Source of the DNA: a bacterium
Lineage (GTDB): Bacteria; Babelota; Babeliae; Babelales; JABDEC01
Assembly (NCBI GenBank): GCA_947486885.1
Contig: CANKVQ010000010.1
Span: 1 to 11,948 of the forward strand
Direction of reading: 5' to 3'
DNA length: 11,948 bases
The translations under genes and the position numbers were made by a program. The notes under the pieces are model-generated. The model saw nothing but the letters and a program-made list of their open reading frames with translations, was not told where the DNA came from and did not search any database. This document shows positions 7,379-11,948 of this stretch, one piece after another (position 1 is the stretch's first letter; every line of letters starts with the position of its first letter).

Positions 7379-7453
7379 AATATTAACCCCGTGCTTCTGC
7401 TCATTACTGCTTGTTTACCTACAGGTCTAACTATTAGCCCAGAGTGCTCCAGT
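7323..7453 (-). repeat. Leader repeat, copy B (5' UTR plus signal-peptide start)
   Basis: This is the partner of the copy at 6548-6678, with the 102-bp core at 7352-7453 matching except for two substitutions. One changes the start codon from ATG to GTG; the other lies just before the GGGG ribosome site. The upstream edge of the repeat (7453) falls where transcription from the promoter at 7463-7490 should begin, so the duplicated unit looks like a transcript leader and not a promoter. Confidence 0.93.
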
Positions 7454-7462
7454 TATTTTTTA

Positions 7463-7490
7463 ATTCTAAATCAAATAAATCTGACGTCAA
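7463..7490 (-). promoter_or_regulatory. Strong sigma70-type promoter for the paralogous secreted pair
   Basis: Minus-strand TTGACG (7490-7485), a 16-base spacer and TAGAAT (7468-7463) match five of six bases in each consensus box. Initiation is expected around 7453-7457, leaving a leader of about 75 bases that corresponds to the repeated block. Confidence 0.65.
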
Positions 7491-7498
7491 ACGGTACC

Positions 7499-7524
7499 AA
7501 TTTAACCCAATTTAACCCAATTTA
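7499..7524. repeat. 10-bp tandem repeat AATTTAACCC (2.6 copies)
   Basis: AATTTAACCC occurs twice in tandem with a third partial AATTTA. It lies just upstream of the -35 box of the secreted-pair promoter and just past the stop of the six-cysteine repeat gene. It could be a binding site for a regulator, or a neutral slippage product. Confidence 0.7.
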
Positions 7525-7548
7525 TATACCGCTATTAGCGAACAGTAC

Positions 7549-8709
7549 TCATTTAGCAGCTTTAAGCTCCGGTGCTGCTGCATGCCACTGCGGCTGTACA
7601 CCCAGCACCTGCACTGCCAAACCAACTGGCTGGACGGCAGGATACGGTCGACCTCGTGGATTAATTTGACCGATACCACGCTTATGACAGGTAATACTAT
7701 CAGCTACAGCGACAAATTCCTGGTTACAGTATAATTCAGCACAAGCTGGCGCAATCAATTTTTCATATTCACATACAGTATCTCGTACAACCAAATCCCA
7801 AGGTGCTATGATTGTTGGATTTCGCTTTAAAAATTCACAACCAAATAAAAACTTTTGTAATTCAGGTGAATTTTGAGTTAATTGTGCAATATCTGCTTCA
7901 GGCACAATAATTTTATATTTCTGAACTATAGATTTAGCAACATTTAAATTAAAGCAAACTTGATTTAAAGTATCAAAAGTTTGATTAGTAAATGGTGTAT
8001 TAATAAAATCAATTCCAAAAATATACGGACTATCTTTCATATTCACATAAGTTTCATGCACATTACACAAGCCATCTGAATGGGCACACATAGGCCCAAC
8101 ACCACTTGATAATGGATTATCTGGTGATACTGATGAACCACCTATACTGCAAACTAATAACTCTTGATAACTATCCGATCCCTGATCAAAACGATGATCG
8201 CCAAAAAATTCGGCACAGGCTGGTGCAATTTTACGTAAATATTTGCAATTAGCTTCTCGTAGATCAGTACTGGTATAAGCTAAAACGCCCTGATCAATAT
8301 GCTTGAGTAACTCACAACCAAGCACAAATTTTTGCAAACTTGGTTCACTGTTAGCCGAGCCAGCAAATTTAAAAGCTTTGATCGTAGTTAAATCTTTAAT
8401 TGGTATATCTAAAGGCACTAAATTATATTTTTTCATGATATTATGGGCCGTTTGCAAATCAAAACATACTTGCCTGGTACTCTTAAAAGCATCTGGCCCT
8501 AAAAAATTACCCTGGGTAATCCCAAAAATTAACTGCGTAACATTAGCATCTACGTTAATATAACTAGCGCCCAATGGACATAAAGCATTATCAGTAGCAT
8601 ATAATAAGCGTGTCGAAACCTGAGCCTGAATCTGGATATTAAACCCAAAAACAGCTAGCCAAAATCCCAAGTAAGCAATTAAGTTAGATTTTCTGAACAT
8701 AAACTCCAT
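7549..8709 (-). CDS. Exported protein with tandemly duplicated six-cysteine domain
   Basis: This 386-aa protein belongs to no family I recognise. After a signal sequence (hydrophobic core about 9-25, likely cleavage near QAQ 28-30) come two related domains, about 44-187 and 215-341, joined by a Ser/Gly/Pro linker. Each has cysteines in the same order: C44, C82, C132, C155, C165, C187 and C215, C252, C291, C313, C323, C341. Both show VCFxL, a KY segment, LQKFxxGCExLK and IAPACAE. The second also has C328, and the linker has C208. Disulfide bonding outside the cytoplasm is the natural reading. The C-terminal 45 residues are Pro/Gln/Ala-rich. I chose ATG 8709 (GGGG seven bases upstream); ATG 8700 and the TTG codons at 8715 and 8712 are alternatives. 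Confidence 0.8.
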   Translation of the reverse strand: MEFMFRKSNLIAYLGFWLAVFGFNIQIQAQVSTRLLYATDNALCPLGASYINVDANVTQLIFGITQGNFLGPDAFKSTRQVCFDLQTAHNIMKKYNLVPLDIPIKDLTTIKAFKFAGSANSEPSLQKFVLGCELLKHIDQGVLAYTSTDLREANCKYLRKIAPACAEFFGDHRFDQGSDSYQELLVCSIGGSSVSPDNPLSSGVGPMCAHSDGLCNVHETYVNMKDSPYIFGIDFINTPFTNQTFDTLNQVCFNLNVAKSIVQKYKIIVPEADIAQLTQNSPELQKFLFGCEFLKRNPTIIAPWDLVVRDTVCEYEKLIAPACAELYCNQEFVAVADSITCHKRGIGQINPRGRPYPAVQPVGLAVQVLGVQPQWHAAAPELKAAK

Positions 8710-8929
8710 CAACAAGCCCCAGCTAAGCTCTTAATTAAATCCATAATTAGAATAAACCAAGCTTTTTTAGTTAATTCAAGTTTAGCTAAAAGATTACTCA
8801 AAAAGCTAGGGTCCCATATTTTAAGCCTATTTTACCCAATTTTACGTGATCTATTGCCCCCAATTCTATAAAACAGTAACGTACTGGGTATAAAATTTAA
8901 GACTTTTAAATATTACTAGGAGTAAGATT
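8710..8929. promoter_or_regulatory. Divergent intergenic control region (220 bp)
   Basis: It separates the six-cysteine gene (minus) from the DUF1622 operon (plus). For the minus gene, TTGAAT (8779-8774), 17 bases and TTTATT (8756-8751) form a fair promoter. An imperfect 11-bp inverted repeat, AGCTTTTTTAG (8760-8770) with CTCAAAAAGCT (8797-8807), brackets that -35 box and could be an operator. For the plus genes, TATAAA at 8889-8894 or 8867-8872 may serve as -10, but no good -35 is visible. The ribosome site AGGAG (8918-8922) is excellent. Confidence 0.4.
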
Positions 8930-9298
8930 ATGATCGTGGCCGTACCACAGATTGCTTATATTTTAGAAATAATCAGAGAGGGTTTAGAGTTAATTGGCGT
9001 AATTATTATTATTTTGGGGGCTATAACTGCCACTTTTAATTATTTTAAAGATCTATTTTTCTCTCGTGTCTCCTGTGATGTCAGAACTAATCGCATTAGA
9101 ATTAGATTAGGCCAAAATATAGTTTCAGGATTAGAACTGATTGTCGCAGCAGACGTAGTTAGTACGACCATAGATCAAACTTATCAAACTTTAGGTATCT
9201 TAATCTTAACAATTATTATTCGAATTGCGCTGGGCTATTTCTTAGGTCGCGATATTAATTCTATTAGCCCAGAAGAATTAAAGAAAATCGAAGGATAA
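8930..9298 (+). CDS. DUF1622 family membrane protein
   Basis: This 122-aa membrane protein matches the DUF1622 family in layout. A first hydrophobic helix (about 16-42, IIREGLELIGVIIIILGAI) is followed by a basic segment with RIRLGQNIVSGLELIVAADVV (about 57-77), where the R-LG...GLE--VAAD pattern is the family hallmark. A second helix (about 87-108) follows and a short acidic tail ends the protein. The family is common in bacteria and has no assigned function. AGGAG seven bases before ATG 8930 makes the start secure. It is the first gene of a short plus-strand pair, with seven bases to the next start. Confidence 0.88.
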   Translation: MIVAVPQIAYILEIIREGLELIGVIIIILGAITATFNYFKDLFFSRVSCDVRTNRIRIRLGQNIVSGLELIVAADVVSTTIDQTYQTLGILILTIIIRIALGYFLGRDINSISPEELKKIEG

Positions 9299-9305
9299 AA
9301 GAAAC

Positions 9306-9620
9306 ATGATCTTTCACAAACATATCTTTGTATTTAGTATAGCAATTGCAATGTGCATCGCACTTTTTGTATTATACCTACCAGGCCCCGCCCATAGTGT
9401 CACCACAACTCAATATCGCTCTGGCTGCTTTACTTGTCGCTGCCAAGATCAAGCTGGTAAAAAAGTTATCTTAGGACCAATCTGTAATTATCGCAGTAGC
9501 TTGGCACAAGACGTGCAAAATTTCACTTGTAACCAAACAGCTGCTACAGCCCAATGTCAAGAATTGAGCGCTCAACAAGGGCTAGATTTAGTTAGTGTCC
9601 ACATCTGGCGCGGTTTCTAA
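9306..9620 (+). CDS. Small secreted six-cysteine protein
   Basis: This 104-aa protein matches nothing I know. An N-terminal hydrophobic stretch (7-26) ending in GPAHS looks like a cleavable signal peptide (cleavage near residue 30); a single membrane anchor is the alternative. The mature part is about 70 residues with six cysteines: C41, C44, C46, C60, C75 and C84 (CxxCxC, then three spaced singly). This suggests a compact disulfide-bonded fold. The CxxCxC start echoes the cluster in the exported protein at 5686-6603, though nothing else aligns. It starts seven bases after the DUF1622 stop, with AAGGA overlapping the end of that gene, so the two are one operon. Confidence 0.75.
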   Translation: MIFHKHIFVFSIAIAMCIALFVLYLPGPAHSVTTTQYRSGCFTCRCQDQAGKKVILGPICNYRSSLAQDVQNFTCNQTAATAQCQELSAQQGLDLVSVHIWRGF

Positions 9621-9638
9621 ACGCATTATAATTTTTTT
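9610..9638 (+). terminator. Possible weak terminator of the plus-strand pair
   Basis: GCGGTTTCTAAACGC (9610-9624) can form a short stem with a bulged G, overlapping the stop codon. Seven Ts follow at 9632-9638 after a seven-base gap. The stem is marginal, but some termination is expected before the convergent murE. Confidence 0.3.
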
Positions 9639-9698
9639 GATCAGCTCTAAAGCGTCTGGCGCAGCTTCAACCACTAGTATATATTGCGGCTGAACTAC

Positions 9699-11138
9699 CT
9701 ATCTTAAAACTTCTTGACGATCACTAAAAAAAGTTTTTTCCCGACCAAAAATTTGATACTCATCTGGCCCTTTGCCCAATATAGCAATTATGCTACCAGG
9801 CTGTGAAATCTTAACCGCTAGCGCAATTGCTTTAGCCCGATCTGGTTCTAATAATATTTTAATTAAATCTGCTGGTAAAACACCAGCATGAACGGCTTGC
9901 GCGATCACTTGTGCATCTTCGGTCCTGGGATTATCAGTAGTAATAATTATCTGATCTGCAATTTGTGCTGATATTTTACCCATTAGTGGTCGCTTTAGTT
10001 TATCACGATCACCACTCGCACCAAATACTACAATTAAGTGCTTAGTCAGTTGCCGTAAAAGTGATAGTAGCGCTATAAACGATGACGGTGTATGTGCATA
10101 GTCTATAATTGCACTAGCGCCATTAGATAATTCATAGCGCTCTGAACGGCCTGGCGCCGGCTGCAAAGTTAACAAATTTTGCTTAATTTCAACTAAATCT
10201 AGGCCCAAACTATCTAAGCAAGCAATTACGCCAGCTAAATTATAGCAATTAAACTTACCCCATAATCTTGGGACTACAAATCGGGAAGAGCGATGTGATA
10301 CGTTCTCACATACAAAACTAAATACTAAGCCTGCTACACCGTCTTGCTGCAACTCAACTAAATAATCAGGATTATTTAAATTATCAAAACTAAAAGTTTT
10401 ATAATTTAAATTTAGGCTTTTAGCTAACTCTAAAGCTTTTAGACACCAGCTATTATCAAGATTAAAAATTATGGGTGCCTGAAACTTCATGTGCTTAAAT
10501 ATTTGACACTTAGCTGCAAAATACTGGTCAATATCGCTATAAAATTCAGCATGCTCTTGCTCTAAGTTAGTAAAGATCGCAGCACTAAACTCCACATCAT
10601 CTAATCTATGCAAACTAAAGGCCTGTGCCGCGGCTTCCATCACGACATACTCGATATTTTGGGTGACACACTGCGCCAAAAACATTTGTAAATAATCTGG
10701 ATGCGGTGTGGTTAGGGGCGCGTCATAAACAGCTTGATCAATAATATTATTCACACCAGTTAGCATAGCAGTTTTATAGCCCGCGCTAGTTAATAGGTGT
10801 TTTAGGCTATAAACCGAAGTAGTTTTACCTTTAGTACCAGTCACAGCCATAATTTTTAGCTTTTTAGCTGGGTATCCCCAAGCAGCAGCACTCAGATTAC
10901 TTAAAGCTTGGCGACAGTTACCAACTTCGCTTAACTCAATATTAAGTTCCAAAATTTTAGCTAAAATCTCTGGGCTTAAAACAGTCCCCATCTCAACTAC
11001 AATGGTAGTTGCACCAAGTTCAAGCGCCTGTGAAATATAATTAACCCCATGCTCATGCTTGCCCGCTACAGCAACAAATGTAGATCCAGGACCAACCTGA
11101 TCTGTATGACAAGTCACGGGCCAAATTTTAGGTAACAT
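9699..11138 (-). CDS. murE: UDP-N-acetylmuramoyl-tripeptide synthetase, MurE-type, divergent
   Basis: MurE adds the third residue to UDP-MurNAc-L-Ala-D-Glu in the cytoplasm. This protein is 479 aa, near the usual size. It shows P-loop GTKGKTT (101-107), TTP (143-145), FTNL (189-192), candidate carbamylated lysine K210 in YFAAK, DYAHTP (346-351), a GDRDKLKRPLM segment and DNPR (402-405), the hallmark of meso-diaminopimelate enzymes. Several normally strict motifs are altered: the SSH after the catalytic Glu is AAQ (170-172), DHLDxH is EHAEFY (195-200), GRMER is GRSER (330-334), GKGHE is GKGPD (455-459), and the N-terminal DSR is HTD (11-13). ATG 11138 is preferred because the in-frame GTG 11150 sits on top of AGGG. 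It lies 46 bases after the symporter stop, so it is possibly co-transcribed. Confidence 0.88.
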   Translation of the reverse strand: MLPKIWPVTCHTDQVGPGSTFVAVAGKHEHGVNYISQALELGATTIVVEMGTVLSPEILAKILELNIELSEVGNCRQALSNLSAAAWGYPAKKLKIMAVTGTKGKTTSVYSLKHLLTSAGYKTAMLTGVNNIIDQAVYDAPLTTPHPDYLQMFLAQCVTQNIEYVVMEAAAQAFSLHRLDDVEFSAAIFTNLEQEHAEFYSDIDQYFAAKCQIFKHMKFQAPIIFNLDNSWCLKALELAKSLNLNYKTFSFDNLNNPDYLVELQQDGVAGLVFSFVCENVSHRSSRFVVPRLWGKFNCYNLAGVIACLDSLGLDLVEIKQNLLTLQPAPGRSERYELSNGASAIIDYAHTPSSFIALLSLLRQLTKHLIVVFGASGDRDKLKRPLMGKISAQIADQIIITTDNPRTEDAQVIAQAVHAGVLPADLIKILLEPDRAKAIALAVKISQPGSIIAILGKGPDEYQIFGREKTFFSDRQEVLR

Positions 11139-11184
11139 AATTTTTAACACCCTGCTGCTAAAATTTTAGCTGTTTAATTTTTAG

Positions 11185-11948
11185 TTATTTAATTTTAGTA
11201 ATATAAGCACTAACTTGCTGACGCATCATTGGTAAAAAGTAAATTATACCATACAAGTTAATCACAAACATTAAGCCATTTACGATATCGTTTAAATTCC
11301 AGATAATATCAACTTTGGCCATAGTGCCCAGCACTGTAATTGCAATATAAATTAAGCTACACAGACCAACCCAGCGACCATTAGTTAAGAATAACCAAGC
11401 ATCACGCGCAATAAAAATAAACGATACTAAGCAACCCAAGCCAAAACTAGCGGCACAAAAAGTTACTACCCAACCACCTGCTGTACCAAACACAGTTTCG
11501 AAAGCTGAGATCGTAAGCGCAGCGCTAGTTAAGCCATTATTCCAAACGCCGCTCATCACAATACACAGCGCTACCACAAAGCAGACGACATAAGTACTAA
11601 TAAAAGTCCCGAGCATCGACATGATCGAATCTTTCATCGGCTCTTTACTACCAGTTGAGCCAAATAGTGTCGCTGCTACACCTAAGCCAGATTCGTGTGC
11701 ATTAAGTGAACGGGCAATTCCGTTACGCATCGCCTGTTGCACAGTAAAGCCCACGCCAGCACCACCTAAAGCCGCTGGTGTAAAGGCCCCGATCCACATT
11801 AATCTTAAAGCTTCGCCCAGACTGGCATAGTGATAAATTAGTACAATTAACGAAGAAACTATAAAAACGCCTACTTTAAATGGCACCAATTTATCTGATA
11901 TTTTTAGAATTCGTTCAGCACCGCCCAACATGACATAAATTACGAACA
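11185..11948 (-). CDS. AGCS-family sodium:amino-acid (alanine/glycine) symporter, C-terminal part
   Basis: This gene is open at the right edge. The reading frame runs through to the last bases, so the ATG at 11931 is probably internal and about the first half of the protein is missing. The visible 254 codons match the AGCS sodium:alanine symporter family: a GGAERI...KLVPF helix start, then a segment with RNGIARSLNAHESGLGVAA corresponding to the family's RG-FSNEAG-G-A region, followed by DSIMSMLGTFISTYVVC, and further hydrophobic helices to a short basic C-terminus (YITKIK). It would import small neutral amino acids with Na+ in the inner membrane. HESG replaces the more usual NEAG, so the substrate may differ. 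No clear terminator separates it from murE. Confidence 0.88.
   Translation of the reverse strand, partial: FVIYVMLGGAERILKISDKLVPFKVGVFIVSSLIVLIYHYASLGEALRLMWIGAFTPAALGGAGVGFTVQQAMRNGIARSLNAHESGLGVAATLFGSTGSKEPMKDSIMSMLGTFISTYVVCFVVALCIVMSGVWNNGLTSAALTISAFETVFGTAGGWVVTFCAASFGLGCLVSFIFIARDAWLFLTNGRWVGLCSLIYIAITVLGTMAKVDIIWNLNDIVNGLMFVINLYGIIYFLPMMRQQVSAYITKIK

Noticed and set aside
6548..7453. The direct repeats as a CRISPR or insertion-sequence remnant
   Set aside because: There are only two long copies 775 bp apart, each placed in register at a gene start, with no transposase, terminal inverted repeats or spacer structure.
7530..7540. Palindrome CGCTATTAGCG as terminator for the six-cysteine gene
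   Set aside because: The stem is only four to five pairs with a tiny loop and no T-run on the minus strand.
7391..7669. Plus-strand open frame of 92 codons across the secreted-gene boundary
   Set aside because: It runs antisense through one leader repeat, the strong minus promoter and the end of the six-cysteine gene, has no ribosome site, and its protein is low in charged residues. The repeat's identity is explained by the minus-strand leaders.
11157..11170. 14-bp perfect palindrome GCTAAAATTTTAGC between the symporter and murE
   Set aside because: It is AT-rich with no loop room and no poly-T tract in the right place, so it is not a terminator. Such palindromes arise by chance in this composition, and there is no second copy to support an operator.

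Overview
This is an AT-rich bacterial fragment (well under half G+C by eye) using the standard code. Most genes are on the minus strand, with one short plus-strand pair near the right end. It mixes housekeeping genes (membrane pyrophosphatase, MurE, an Na+/alanine-type symporter, an ABC exporter) with a block of small secreted proteins that I do not recognise. The style suggests a host-associated or reduced lineage such as Dependentiae (TM6). That is a guess from gene mix, composition and the flavour of MurE; no rRNA or other marker is present to prove it.

Layout, left to right. 1-1043 (-): AAA ATPase with a DUF4143 tail, running off the left edge. 1170-3149 (-): K+-dependent membrane pyrophosphatase (hppA), with a strong terminator at its 3' end and its own promoter. 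3269-5011 (-): two-gene ABC-2 exporter operon (ATPase, then permease). 5108-8709 (-): four consecutive genes for exported proteins without recognisable domains. Two of them are diverged paralogues that share an almost identical 5' UTR plus first nine codons. The fourth carries a tandemly duplicated six-cysteine domain. 8710-8929: divergent intergenic control region. 8930-9620 (+): a DUF1622 membrane protein and a tiny secreted six-cysteine protein. 9699-11138 (-): divergent MurE, convergent with the plus pair. 11185-11948 (-): C-terminal part of an AGCS-family sodium:amino-acid symporter, open at the right edge.

How it fits together. The pyrophosphatase and symporter are ion-coupled inner-membrane systems, and MurE indicates peptidoglycan precursor synthesis of the meso-DAP kind. 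The 5.1-9.6 kb block encodes five signal-peptide proteins, three of them with cysteine clusters or regular cysteine patterns, next to an exporter and a small membrane protein. I read it as an envelope or secreted-protein island, possibly host-interaction factors. No tRNA, rRNA, CRISPR array, transposase or phage gene was seen. No stretch longer than about 220 bases lacks a gene.
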